Assembly: GCA_004561785.1 (NCBI GenBank)
Contig: SFUB01000006.1
Coordinates: forward strand, 1 to 28,127
Length of the DNA: 28,127 nucleotides
DNA from: a bacterium
Lineage (GTDB): Bacteria > Bacillota_I > Bacilli_A > RFN20 > CAG-826
Reading direction: 5' to 3'
The notes below the pieces were generated by a model. The model was given only the letters and a program-made list of their open reading frames with translations, made no database searches and was not told the DNA's origin. A program made the position numbers and the translations under genes. Positions 15,484-22,738 of the stretch are shown here, piece after piece (the first letter of the stretch is position 1; each line of letters starts with the position of its first letter).

Positions 15484-16856
15484 TGGAAATCCCCCGCTTC
15501 ATTCTGGAAAGCTTTCCAATTGGAGGCGACGAAAGAGACGATTTGGGCGTGGACTTCCGCGGCCGTGTCGTCTTCTTGGACCATCTTGGAATAGGGGGAG
15601 CCGTAACCGGGCCAGGTGTTGAGATTATTTTGGTAATACATGATGGAATCCGAAGTCATGTAGACGTTGTTCGACTGTTCCCACATGAGGGCGCATTCCT
15701 TGGTGAATCCGCTGATGCCTTCGATCTCGGAGGGCTTGTAGCGGAACGGGCGGATGCCGCCGGCGGATTGGGTAAAGATCCTCGCCGCGTCGGGGGTGCA
15801 GGTATAGGCCAGGAATTTTTTGGCAGCCTCTTTGTTCGAGGCGCCCCGCGGGATGACGAAGAAGTCGCCGGAGGTGCAGTAAAGGGCGTCTTTCTCCTTG
15901 GATCCGGCAAGAGAGGGGGTCTTCATCAGGGACATCGTGAATCCGGCGGGCATCGAGCTCTTCATTTCATTCTCCAGCCACGCCCCGTTGCTCATCATGG
16001 CGGCCTCTCCGTTCACGAAGCTCATCTGAGCCTCCATGAATTTCTTTCCGGCGGCGCCGGGGACGGAGTTCTTGGCCTTGCCTTCGCCGGTGCAAATGAG
16101 GTCTTGGAAGGCCTGAAGCGCTTTGAGGCGCCCTTCTTGCTTAAAGACATCCGGGCTTTCGAATTTCCAGAATTCGTCCCACTTGGCTTTGCCTTCGTAT
16201 TGGGCCCACCACTGCAGGACGGTGAAATCCCAATAGGAGGCGACGCTTCCGGACCACGAGAAGGGGGCGATGGTGCCGCTAGAATCAGACTTGATGGTTT
16301 CGCAGAGGGTCTGCAGTTCTTCGAAGGAGGTCGGCACCTGCCAGGCATAATCGGCGAACATCTTCTTGTTGTAGATGAGGCCGCAAGGATTGACCGACCA
16401 AGGCAAAGCGTAATAATGGCCTTTGACTTTCCCGAAATCCTGCAACCCGTCGACGATGTAGTCCCGGACGGTGGTCCCGTCCTCTTTGACTTTCTTGCCA
16501 TAGACGTCGTCGATCGGCTCCAGATACCCTTGGACCGACCAAGGCTGCCAGTTGGTGGAGAGAACCATCACGAGGTCCGGCAGGTTGCGGCCCGATTGGA
16601 GGCGGGGCAATATGTTGGCGGTCATTTGGGCATCGCCGTCTCGGTCGATTTTGATCTTCGCGTTCGGGTTCTTGGCGTTGTAATCCTCCTCCCAGCGGGT
16701 GAGGAAATCCTCTCCGAATCCGCATTTGGCGAAGGCGACTTTGAGGGTGGTGACCCCATCCCCTCCACCTTGATTGGGGTTCTCTGAGCAAGAGAAAAGC
16801 GAAAGGGCTCCGGAAAAGGCGAGAGCGAGGCAGGCGATCTTGCGACTGGTCTTCAT
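15480..16856 (-). CDS. Carbohydrate ABC transporter substrate-binding lipoprotein
   Basis: This gene encodes 458 residues. A lipoprotein signal ends LFSC with Cys23 lipidated. A two-lobed extracellular solute-binding domain of the SBP_bac_1/MalE type follows: LPDLVMVLSTNW, then YYALPWSVNPCGLIYNKKMF, then VPTSFEELQTLCE, then AMMSNGAWLENEM, then FVIPRGASNKEAAKKFLAYT, which are the usual landmarks. Several exposed Trp residues (around 97-103, 200-230 and 413) suit stacking against sugar rings. It is the first gene of the glycan operon, with AAGGAG 8 nt before the ATG and a promoter at 16896-16923. It delivers an oligosaccharide to the MalF/MalG-like permeases; the ligand is not readable. Confidence 0.94.
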   Translation of the reverse strand: MKTSRKIACLALAFSGALSLFSCSENPNQGGGDGVTTLKVAFAKCGFGEDFLTRWEEDYNAKNPNAKIKIDRDGDAQMTANILPRLQSGRNLPDLVMVLSTNWQPWSVQGYLEPIDDVYGKKVKEDGTTVRDYIVDGLQDFGKVKGHYYALPWSVNPCGLIYNKKMFADYAWQVPTSFEELQTLCETIKSDSSGTIAPFSWSGSVASYWDFTVLQWWAQYEGKAKWDEFWKFESPDVFKQEGRLKALQAFQDLICTGEGKAKNSVPGAAGKKFMEAQMSFVNGEAAMMSNGAWLENEMKSSMPAGFTMSLMKTPSLAGSKEKDALYCTSGDFFVIPRGASNKEAAKKFLAYTCTPDAARIFTQSAGGIRPFRYKPSEIEGISGFTKECALMWEQSNNVYMTSDSIMYYQNNLNTWPGYGSPYSKMVQEDDTAAEVHAQIVSFVASNWKAFQNEAGDFQ

Positions 16857-16895
16857 GGATGTTCTCCTTGGGTTTCAACCCTCTTATACCCTTTC

Positions 16896-16923
16896 ATTGT
16901 AAGGGGTTTCGCAAGAAAAACAA
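16896..16923 (-). promoter_or_regulatory. Sigma-A-type promoter of the glycan operon
   Basis: On the minus strand, TTGTTT (16923-16918) and TACAAT (16901-16896) are separated by 16 nt. This is the only convincing promoter in the 121-bp gap before the binding-lipoprotein gene. Transcription would begin near 16889, leaving a leader of about 30 nt with the AAGGAG site. It may drive the whole run of genes down to the left edge of the window. Confidence 0.65.
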
Positions 16924-16932
16924 CACTTTTAT

Positions 16933-16945
16933 TTAACCGGGTTAA
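16933..16945. promoter_or_regulatory. Candidate operator, TTAACC-N-GGTTAA palindrome
   Basis: This is a perfect 6+6 palindrome around one central base. With one mismatch per arm it extends to a 25-bp T/A-rich symmetric element. Its centre lies about 50 bp upstream of the predicted start site, 9 bp before the -35, a position more typical of activator binding than of a blocking repressor. The AACC/GGTT half-sites recall LacI-family operators, but the only regulator gene next to the operon is a ROK protein. I see no second copy in the other intergenic regions of the window. Confidence 0.45.
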
Positions 16946-16977
16946 TTAAAACATTTCCAAGGCTATTCTTTTGATGG

Positions 16978-18894
16978 TCAAAGATACAAGCCAAGTTTCT
17001 CAAAGAACGCCAAAGGGTAGCTCGACCAGCCGTGGCAAAGGCTCCCGGCCCCGTTGAAATCCTCCGCCCCCAGCTCGGTTTCGTAGAAGGTCGTCGCCCC
17101 GCCTTCAAGCATTTTCCCATGGGTTTTCTTGATGTCTTCGATCACCCAAGAGGCGTTCTTGGGATCGATTTTGAGCAAGGCGTCGTAAAGGAAAGGCTTG
17201 CTCGAGAGAGTGCAAGGGACCATGCCTTCGCTTGTTTTGAGCCTCGTTTCGAGATTCCTGGCTTCTTCCGGGGTGAAATAGCCCATCAAGACGGCGCAGG
17301 AATTCGCGTATTGGCTGAGGAAGGGGTCTTCTTGGCTGAAGAGGAAGGCTCCGTCTTTGAGAAGGGTCTCCCGGATCCTTTCGCGGTTTCTTTGCCGGAA
17401 AGCGCCTGAATCATGGGGGGTCCCGAGTTGGTCCTCGATGCTTTCGAAGCCATCGAGGGCCCACAGGAAAAGGGAATTGAGCAAAAGATCGGCCCGCTTG
17501 AACTGCTTTTGGTTGAGCCCTCCCTCCAATCCTGAGGCCCATTCGTAGAAGTTCCAGGTCCCCGGGGCGTCGAAGGTATAGAGGAGCCCGTCCTCGATCC
17601 GTTCCTCAAAGGAGGAGAGAATGCTCTTGAGTTTGGGATATACCCTCTTCAAGAACTCGACGTCCCCGGATTTCCGTCCGTACAGGGCGACGGATTTGAA
17701 GTAGAACAATGAAAACGAGGGGATGGTGAGATAGGACTGGCTTGGAGAGCAGATCGAAAGGAGGCGGTCCTTCCGCTCGTCCTGAGAAATGAGCAAGAGG
17801 CTCGATTTGAGTTGCTCTAGATTCTCGAAGCAGACGAATCCGGAGATCGCTTGGTTGTAGCTATCCATCGCGTAGAGGCATTGCTCCCTCCAGGGGCAAT
17901 CCTCGTAATGGGAATGGTAACAGCAGGACAAGGTGTATACGCAGACGTCGTGGATCTTCTGAAGCAGAGGATCCTCGAGTTTCCTTTCCTTCACCCGGAA
18001 GGGATAGGCGATCTCCGTGACGCCGAAATAGGAGATCTCAAGGTCCTCCTCGGCTATGATCTCAAGGTAACGGAAGCCAAGCCGGCGGAAGGTATCCAAG
18101 AAGACGTTCCTCCCCTTTTGGGCGAAAAGTTCGACGGAGAAGTCCCGGTTCTCGATCCGGTAAGGCAAAGAGAGATCTTCGTTGCGGTGTTCGGCGTAGC
18201 AAACCAAGATCCTCTGAGGGACGGGGCTATTGAAGTCCACGTCGAGATGGCCGACGGTCTCTTTGCGGAAATCCAGAAGGTAATGGCCCTTGCCGACGCG
18301 GGTCCATTCATAGGAGGGGCGAGAAAGGAAGCGGCAACGCTCATTGATCCGGAACTCCCCTTGTCCTTCTCGGCGGAGTAGGCAAGAGGAGGACCATCCC
18401 CCTTCTTTTCCCCGTCCTTTGAAATCGTAGGCGTAAGAATAGCCAAGCTGGGGGCTTATGGCTTTCTTGCGATGGGATCGATAGGTGGGGCAAAGCCTGG
18501 AAAGCACGCCCTCCCCGCTTCGGCAGAGGGTTTCCCCCTCTTCCGAAAGGAAGGCGAAGACCAAACCGGCTTTGCCTTTGCAATAGGAGGAGAAATCCGC
18601 CGAGCCGAAATAGTAGAGGGTCAAGAAAGCCTCGTTCTCCCCTTCTTGAAGCTCGACCTCGACCTTGTCGAAAATCGGGTGATCGGGGTAGCTTGGGGAG
18701 GCCCCGAAATAAACGAGCTTCCCGTTGAGGAGCACCTGGGCGTCGGAATCGCAGCCGATGAGGAGGGTCCCTTTTTGGCATTTGGGTGAGCGGAAGGAGA
18801 CTTTGTATTCGGAATATTCGTCTTCCTGCGCTTCCTCCTTGAAATAGATCCATCGGGCGTCTAGTAGCGACTTGAGGCAAGTGGCATCGTTCAT
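16978..18894 (-). CDS. GH78-like alpha-L-rhamnosidase family protein
   Basis: This gene encodes 638 residues without a signal peptide. The N-terminal half (about 1-295) is beta-rich, with the LLNGKLVYFGASP turn typical of the accessory sandwich domains of GH78. An (alpha/alpha)6 barrel follows. Hallmarks are EDCPWREQ at 331-338, where the family usually has DCPxRDE with the general acid; WASGLEGG; GGATTFYE near residue 600; and GSLCHGWSSYP near the C-terminus, where relatives have SLxHGW/Y. The Asp-to-Glu change within the DCP block makes rhamnose specificity uncertain. It probably acts in the cytoplasm on imported oligosaccharides. AGGAG lies 8 nt before the ATG. It is upstream of the glycan operon promoter and may be transcribed separately. 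Confidence 0.84.
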   Translation of the reverse strand: MNDATCLKSLLDARWIYFKEEAQEDEYSEYKVSFRSPKCQKGTLLIGCDSDAQVLLNGKLVYFGASPSYPDHPIFDKVEVELQEGENEAFLTLYYFGSADFSSYCKGKAGLVFAFLSEEGETLCRSGEGVLSRLCPTYRSHRKKAISPQLGYSYAYDFKGRGKEGGWSSSCLLRREGQGEFRINERCRFLSRPSYEWTRVGKGHYLLDFRKETVGHLDVDFNSPVPQRILVCYAEHRNEDLSLPYRIENRDFSVELFAQKGRNVFLDTFRRLGFRYLEIIAEEDLEISYFGVTEIAYPFRVKERKLEDPLLQKIHDVCVYTLSCCYHSHYEDCPWREQCLYAMDSYNQAISGFVCFENLEQLKSSLLLISQDERKDRLLSICSPSQSYLTIPSFSLFYFKSVALYGRKSGDVEFLKRVYPKLKSILSSFEERIEDGLLYTFDAPGTWNFYEWASGLEGGLNQKQFKRADLLLNSLFLWALDGFESIEDQLGTPHDSGAFRQRNRERIRETLLKDGAFLFSQEDPFLSQYANSCAVLMGYFTPEEARNLETRLKTSEGMVPCTLSSKPFLYDALLKIDPKNASWVIEDIKKTHGKMLEGGATTFYETELGAEDFNGAGSLCHGWSSYPLAFFEKLGLYL

Positions 18895-18949
18895 GGCTGT
18901 TCTCCTGTCGGAAGTATCTTAAGCATTTTGAAAGGGCGCTTGGGAGAGG

Positions 18950-18971
18950 AAAAAAGGGCCCGAAGGCCCCT
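18950..18971 (-). terminator. Intrinsic terminator with UUCG loop after the DUF2804 gene
   Basis: On the minus strand AGGGGCC-TTCG-GGCCCTT forms a 7-bp stem (including one G-T pair) closed by a UUCG tetraloop and followed by six T residues. It lies 21-42 nt after the DUF2804 stop and before the rhamnosidase gene, so it separates the two transcripts. Confidence 0.85.
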
Positions 18972-18987
18972 AAAGCATATGCTTTAG
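18970..18987. repeat. Perfect 18-bp palindrome CTAAAGCAT/ATGCTTTAG
   Basis: This is a perfect inverted repeat with no spacer, starting 4 nt after the DUF2804 stop and touching the terminator stem. As RNA it could add a second hairpin. As DNA it has the form of a dimeric regulator site about 75-90 bp upstream of the rhamnosidase start. No second copy was noticed in the window. Confidence 0.6.
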
Positions 18988-18991
18988 AATC

Positions 18992-20032
18992 TCACCACTT
19001 GTTGAAGACCTTCTCGGCGAATCCGGGGACCTCGGAGAAGGAAAAGGGCTTGCCGTCCACGAGGAAGGATCCGGAGAACACCCCGAAGACCTGATGCTGA
19101 TTGCTCCGGATGATGAGGGCGGAGGTATCGCTGTGTCGGTCATAGATGGGGTGGAAGCGGAGTTCGAAGGAATCGTCTTTGAAGCGGAAGAGCCAATCCT
19201 TCATGAAATCGTCCCCGCCGGTGGAGGAGATGGGGATGTCGAAGCAGACCCCGCCGAGTTTGATGGCCTTATCGTCCAAGAAAAGCATGTTCTCGCTGGC
19301 TTTGGAGGTGTCCCCGAACCCGTATCCGAGGTTCCAGCCAAGCAGATGCCCATCCACGCAGGAGGAGACGGAGCACCAATACCAGGTGTTGCGGTAGGTC
19401 CATACCCCCCTGCCCCAATCCAGGACCCCAAAAGAAGAGGAATTGAAATCGAGCATCCGATCCCCGAATTTGGCGTAGCCGTGGGCGATTTGGTTGTTGA
19501 TCTTCTGATTGTAATAGAAATGGGCTTTCTTCGCGAAGGGGGTCGCGATCACCATCGAATTGGGGGAAGTCTCTTCGAGGGCGATGTCGCAATGGAAGGG
19601 GGTGGACAGTTTGTCCATCGACTTCACGAAGACCACGAGGCGGCGCTTCCCCTGCCCAAGATTCAGGAAGCGGAAGGAATAGCCTTTCTTGGAATCGGAG
19701 ACTTCGATGTCCCCGGTTTTGGAGGTGGTCGGCAGGTTCCATTTCCCGCGGGTGAAAGGGACGATGATGGACTTCGTCACGTCGAATTTGGCTTTGAAAT
19801 CGAGCACGGAGACCGAGACCATGCCCATGTAGGAATTGTCCGCGACGGTCAAAGCAACCCCGTAATCGGAGTTCCCGACGTAGTAATAATCCCATTCCTT
19901 GAGGCGGAAGGACCCTCCCTTGACCATGGACTTGTCGTAGTCCTTCACCAAAGAGCAGGCGTATCCGGCCTCGACGAGGTCCCCTTTTTCGTTGAGCAAA
20001 GGACCGGGCGTCAAACGATGTTGTTCTTGCAT
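18992..20032 (-). CDS. DUF2804 family protein
   Basis: This gene encodes 346 residues from the ATG at 20032 (MQEQHRLTPGPLLNEKG). The N-terminal LLNEKGDLVEAGYA, then RLKEWDYYYVGNSDYGVALTVADNSYMG, and the C-terminal half with RNTWYWCSVSS and DGHLLGWNLGYGFGD match the DUF2804 pattern as I know it. The protein is beta-rich, with no signal peptide and no membrane segment. Biochemical function in the family is unknown to me. No Shine-Dalgarno precedes the ATG; instead TATAAT lies six bases upstream, implying a leaderless mRNA. It is isolated between two terminators. The long in-frame extension to 20254 lies inside the hydrogenase gene and is Ser/Pro/Arg-rich, so I reject it. Confidence 0.85.
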   Translation of the reverse strand: MQEQHRLTPGPLLNEKGDLVEAGYACSLVKDYDKSMVKGGSFRLKEWDYYYVGNSDYGVALTVADNSYMGMVSVSVLDFKAKFDVTKSIIVPFTRGKWNLPTTSKTGDIEVSDSKKGYSFRFLNLGQGKRRLVVFVKSMDKLSTPFHCDIALEETSPNSMVIATPFAKKAHFYYNQKINNQIAHGYAKFGDRMLDFNSSSFGVLDWGRGVWTYRNTWYWCSVSSCVDGHLLGWNLGYGFGDTSKASENMLFLDDKAIKLGGVCFDIPISSTGGDDFMKDWLFRFKDDSFELRFHPIYDRHSDTSALIIRSNQHQVFGVFSGSFLVDGKPFSFSEVPGFAEKVFNKW

Positions 20033-20038
20033 AGGCCC

Positions 20039-20044
20039 ATTATA
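20039..20044 (-). promoter_or_regulatory. Consensus -10 element giving a probable leaderless transcript
   Basis: A perfect TATAAT on the minus strand ends six nucleotides before the DUF2804 ATG, so the predicted start site falls on or next to the start codon. No good -35 is visible because the terminator hairpin of the hydrogenase gene occupies that region; a G directly preceding TATAAT gives TG-TATAAT, not the exact extended form. Confidence 0.55.
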
Positions 20045-20048
20045 CAAG

Positions 20049-20067
20049 AAAAGCCCCGTAAGGGGCT
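20049..20067 (-). terminator. Intrinsic terminator of the hydrogenase cluster
   Basis: On the minus strand AGCCCC-TTAC-GGGGCT forms a 6-bp GC-rich stem with a 4-nt loop followed by a short T run (TTTTCTT). It starts 3 nt after the hydrogenase stop codon and directly precedes the TATAAT of the next gene. Confidence 0.8.
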
Positions 20068-20069
20068 CA

Positions 20070-21533
20070 TCAATCGATGGAGGCGATTTTGGGGTCCGCC
20101 ATCGCGGAGGCGACGGCTTCCTTGATGGTGGTTTCCTTCGACTCGTGGCCGTATTTGTCGACGTCGGCGGCATCGCGGACTTCGTGGGTGAGGCAGCTCG
20201 GCCCCCCGATGCATCCGTTGGGGCAAGCCATGCCTTCGATGAAGTTGCCGTCAAGGCGGCCGGCTTTGTATTTGGTCAGGGCCATCTTGCATTGGTCTAA
20301 TCCCGAGCACTGGACCGGCTTGACTTCGAAGTCGATCTCTTGCTCTTTGAGGGCCTGTCTCACGGCGTCGGAAAGCCCGCCGCTTCGGGCGAAGATGCGC
20401 CCGAAGTAAGAGGCGTTGTCGAGCGGTTTGCCTTCGAGCTCGGCGAGGACGATCCCGCGGGCGTCGATCAGCGCCTGCAGCTCCTCGAAGGTGATGACGC
20501 AGTCGACGAAGGGGGATACCTCCGGGCGCTTGGCTTCCATCTTTTTGGCGATGCAGGGCCCGCAGAAGACGGTTTTGCAGTTCGGGTCGATGGATTTCAG
20601 ATATTTGGCGATGGCCGCCATCGGCGAGAGATTGCGCGAGATCTTGCCTTTGAGTTCGGGGAAGGAGGTCTCGACGTAGCGGACGAAGGCAGGGCAGCAA
20701 GAAGAGGTGCAATCCCCTTCCTCGGAGAGGTCTTTGGCCTCGTTGAGGGCAACTAGATCCGCCCCTAGGGCGGCTTCGACGACGTCGGTGAAACCGAGCG
20801 CCTTGATGCCGGAGACGACCTGGGGGAGGGTCGCGTAATGGAACTGGCTGGAGATGGAAGGGGCGACGATCATGTAGGTTTTGTAGGCCTTCCCGGAGTC
20901 GCTCCCTTTGATGATGTCGATGCAATCCAAGATGAAGGACTTGTCGACGATCGCCCCGAATGGGCAGGCATAGGAGCATTGCCCACAGCGGGTGCACTTC
21001 TCCTCGTCGATGCTCGTGATGCCGTCTTCCCTAGGCTTGACCGCGTTGATCTTGCAGGCGGATTCGCAGGGGCGGCGCCGGTTCACGATGGCCCCGAAGG
21101 AGCAGGATTTGGCGCACATGCCGCAATTGACGCACTTGGTTTTGTCGATGCTCGCGCGGTGATCGGGCAAGAAGCTGATCGCGTTGAGGCGGCAGGCCTG
21201 GGCGCAGCGATGGGCCAAGCAACCGCGGCAGAGATCGGTGACCTCCATGCCGCCGAAGGGGCATTGGTCGCAGGCTTCCTCGATCACCTCGAGCATGTTG
21301 GGGTTGCTCTTGTCTCCGCCCATGGCGAGGGTCACTCTTCTAGCGGCGATCGCCCTTTCTTTATAGACGCAGCAGCGGAAAGCCGCCTTCGGGCCCGGGG
21401 AGATGAGCTTGGGGATGCCTTCCTTCTTCTCTTCGAGGGTTCCGTCCCAATAGTCCGCGGCGACTTCCTTGAGGACGCGGTATTTGAGTTGCTGGACGAG
21501 GGTGTCGAATTTCAGGGGTTTTGCGATGGCCAT
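20070..21533 (-). CDS. hydA: Monomeric [FeFe] hydrogenase, catalytic-type (group B-like)
   Basis: This gene encodes 487 residues. The N-terminal part holds many Cys motifs for [4Fe-4S] clusters: CxxC...CxxxC at 102-114, CVNCGMCAKSC at 134-144, and CTRCGQCSYAC at 180-190. The H-cluster domain follows. L1 is SSCCPAF with Cys279 (proton relay position) and Cys280 (cluster ligand). L2 is GPCIAKKMEA with Cys327, and L3 is GMACPNGC with Cys437 and Cys441. Gly replaces the L2 Met of group A enzymes, and GGPSC replaces GGGQP, which points to group B. It should make or use H2 with ferredoxin. AAAGGAG lies 8 nt upstream. It is the last gene of the cluster with HydS, a phosphatase, a thioredoxin-like ferredoxin, AdhE and Rex. 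I see no HydE/F/G maturases in the window. Confidence 0.93.
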   Translation of the reverse strand: MAIAKPLKFDTLVQQLKYRVLKEVAADYWDGTLEEKKEGIPKLISPGPKAAFRCCVYKERAIAARRVTLAMGGDKSNPNMLEVIEEACDQCPFGGMEVTDLCRGCLAHRCAQACRLNAISFLPDHRASIDKTKCVNCGMCAKSCSFGAIVNRRRPCESACKINAVKPREDGITSIDEEKCTRCGQCSYACPFGAIVDKSFILDCIDIIKGSDSGKAYKTYMIVAPSISSQFHYATLPQVVSGIKALGFTDVVEAALGADLVALNEAKDLSEEGDCTSSCCPAFVRYVETSFPELKGKISRNLSPMAAIAKYLKSIDPNCKTVFCGPCIAKKMEAKRPEVSPFVDCVITFEELQALIDARGIVLAELEGKPLDNASYFGRIFARSGGLSDAVRQALKEQEIDFEVKPVQCSGLDQCKMALTKYKAGRLDGNFIEGMACPNGCIGGPSCLTHEVRDAADVDKYGHESKETTIKEAVASAMADPKIASID

Positions 21534-21550
21534 GATGGGTTCTCCTTTCT

Positions 21551-22738
21551 CTAGAAATAGAGCACTTTGATGCGTTTGCCCATGTTCCTCAGCTCTTTAG
21601 CGAGGTTGTCGATGATCTGCATCTTCATCTTGAAGGTGATTTTGCCTTGGTCTTCCTGATGGGCGGGATTGACGGCGCAGCCGACGTAGAAGGTGATGTC
21701 GGTCGCGTCTTGGAAGAGGGCGTTGGCGAGCAGGCTCGCCCCGTCTTGGCGGTAGCTCCAGGTGAAATAGGCGGAATTGCCGTTCTGGTAATCCTCCGCC
21801 AAGGCGAGGACTTTGTTGAGGGTGATGATGCCTTCGGTCGCGAGGTCTACCCCGTCGATGAGGCAATACGGGGGGATGTCGGGATCCAAGGATATGAGGT
21901 CCCCGCGGATCGGGGAGCCCAGGTGGCGCGAGACGATTTTGCAGGTCGTTCCCCCGCAGACGATGTGCTTTCCCGGAAGGGCGAAGAAGCTATTGAGCAT
22001 GTTCTCGTCGTCTTCTCTGCTCGCGGCGGGCCCGACGAGGAGATTGGCTAGCTCGCGTTCCCTCCTTCGGATGCAGAGGCAAGTGGTGTCGTCCCCCGGG
22101 CGACGATTATAGAGCAACGAGCAGTGATCCACGAGGAGGGTCGCGAGGTTTTTGCAGGATAGATAGGGCGAGGCGAGGCCTTCTAGATAAGAGGCGATCT
22201 CCTCTCTCCCCCAACCGAAGTTGAGCGTCTCCCCCACCCCGGCATGGAGGGCGCCGTCGCTATAGAGGCAAAGGGAGTCGTTCTTATCGAAGTAGAGCTT
22301 GGCTTTCTTGATCCTCTTGCCCCCGATTTCCTCGATGGCGTAATCGATGGGGATCGATTTGCCGTTTCGGAGGAAGATGGGGTCGGGGTTATCGAAGTTA
22401 TAGAGGGAGGCGGTGAAGTCCTTCTCGATCTTGACGACCGTGAAGGTGCTGTAGGCGACGTTGCCGCGGTCTCTGGCCACGGGGAGAGTTTTGGCGAGGG
22501 ATTCCACCCCCTCTTCGATCCCCATGCCGCCTTCGATCATCTTCGATAGCAAAGTCGAGGTGAGGGTCGATAGGATCGAAGCCTCCACGCCGGACCCCAA
22601 GCCATCGGCCAAAACCAAGGTGAGCGAGAGGTCATTGCCCTCGCTGATCTCGACGTGGTCCCCGCAGAGCTCCTCGCCTTTGTGGTTGAGGGAGAGGTAG
22701 CCGTATTCGATTTGGCTATTTTCGTCAGCGGGAGCCAT
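21551..22738 (-). CDS. SpoIIE-type PP2C serine phosphatase with C-terminal extension
   Basis: This gene encodes 395 residues. The N-terminal 225 residues form a SpoIIE/PP2C domain: GDHVE with Asp27, LVLADGLGSG with Asp45 and Gly46, LCLYSDGALHAG with Asp161, and the closing GDDTTCLC with Asp216 and Asp217. These are the metal-binding acidic residues. Residues about 231-395 form a second domain (LPGKHIVCGGTTCKIVSR... ILVLAEDYQ-like helices) that I do not recognise. There is no membrane segment. The start overlaps the HydS stop by 14 bp and the hydrogenase follows 17 bp after its stop. Such phosphatases are known next to sensory [FeFe] hydrogenases, so it may be the output of H2 sensing by dephosphorylating a regulator encoded elsewhere. 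No partner kinase or anti-sigma gene is in the window. Confidence 0.88.
   Translation of the reverse strand: MAPADENSQIEYGYLSLNHKGEELCGDHVEISEGNDLSLTLVLADGLGSGVEASILSTLTSTLLSKMIEGGMGIEEGVESLAKTLPVARDRGNVAYSTFTVVKIEKDFTASLYNFDNPDPIFLRNGKSIPIDYAIEEIGGKRIKKAKLYFDKNDSLCLYSDGALHAGVGETLNFGWGREEIASYLEGLASPYLSCKNLATLLVDHCSLLYNRRPGDDTTCLCIRRRERELANLLVGPAASREDDENMLNSFFALPGKHIVCGGTTCKIVSRHLGSPIRGDLISLDPDIPPYCLIDGVDLATEGIITLNKVLALAEDYQNGNSAYFTWSYRQDGASLLANALFQDATDITFYVGCAVNPAHQEDQGKITFKMKMQIIDNLAKELRNMGKRIKVLYF

Noticed and set aside
14212..16787. Long plus-strand open frames of 460 and 434 codons opposite the barrel lipoprotein and the binding lipoprotein
   Set aside because: They mirror real minus-strand genes that have signal peptides, lipoboxes and ribosome sites. 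The plus-strand frames show no motif.
16857..16977. Catabolite-responsive (cre) element before the glycan operon
   Set aside because: I looked for the TGNAANCGNTNNCA-type pattern in this gap and found no acceptable match.
19094..20125. 343-codon plus-strand open frame opposite DUF2804
   Set aside because: It is antisense to a recognised family member. Its composition is repetitive in Gly, Val, Glu and Pro, and there is no ribosome site.
18992..20254. 420-codon version of the DUF2804 gene starting at 20254
   Set aside because: The extra 74 residues are Ser/Pro/Arg-rich, lie inside the hydrogenase gene and cross its terminator. The family's normal N-terminus begins at the ATG at 20032.
20339..20342. 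Idea that the SCCP motif of the hydrogenase marks unusual oxygen tolerance
   Set aside because: Two adjacent Cys in L1 are the normal arrangement in catalytic [FeFe] hydrogenases (proton relay plus cluster ligand), so the motif alone says nothing about oxygen.
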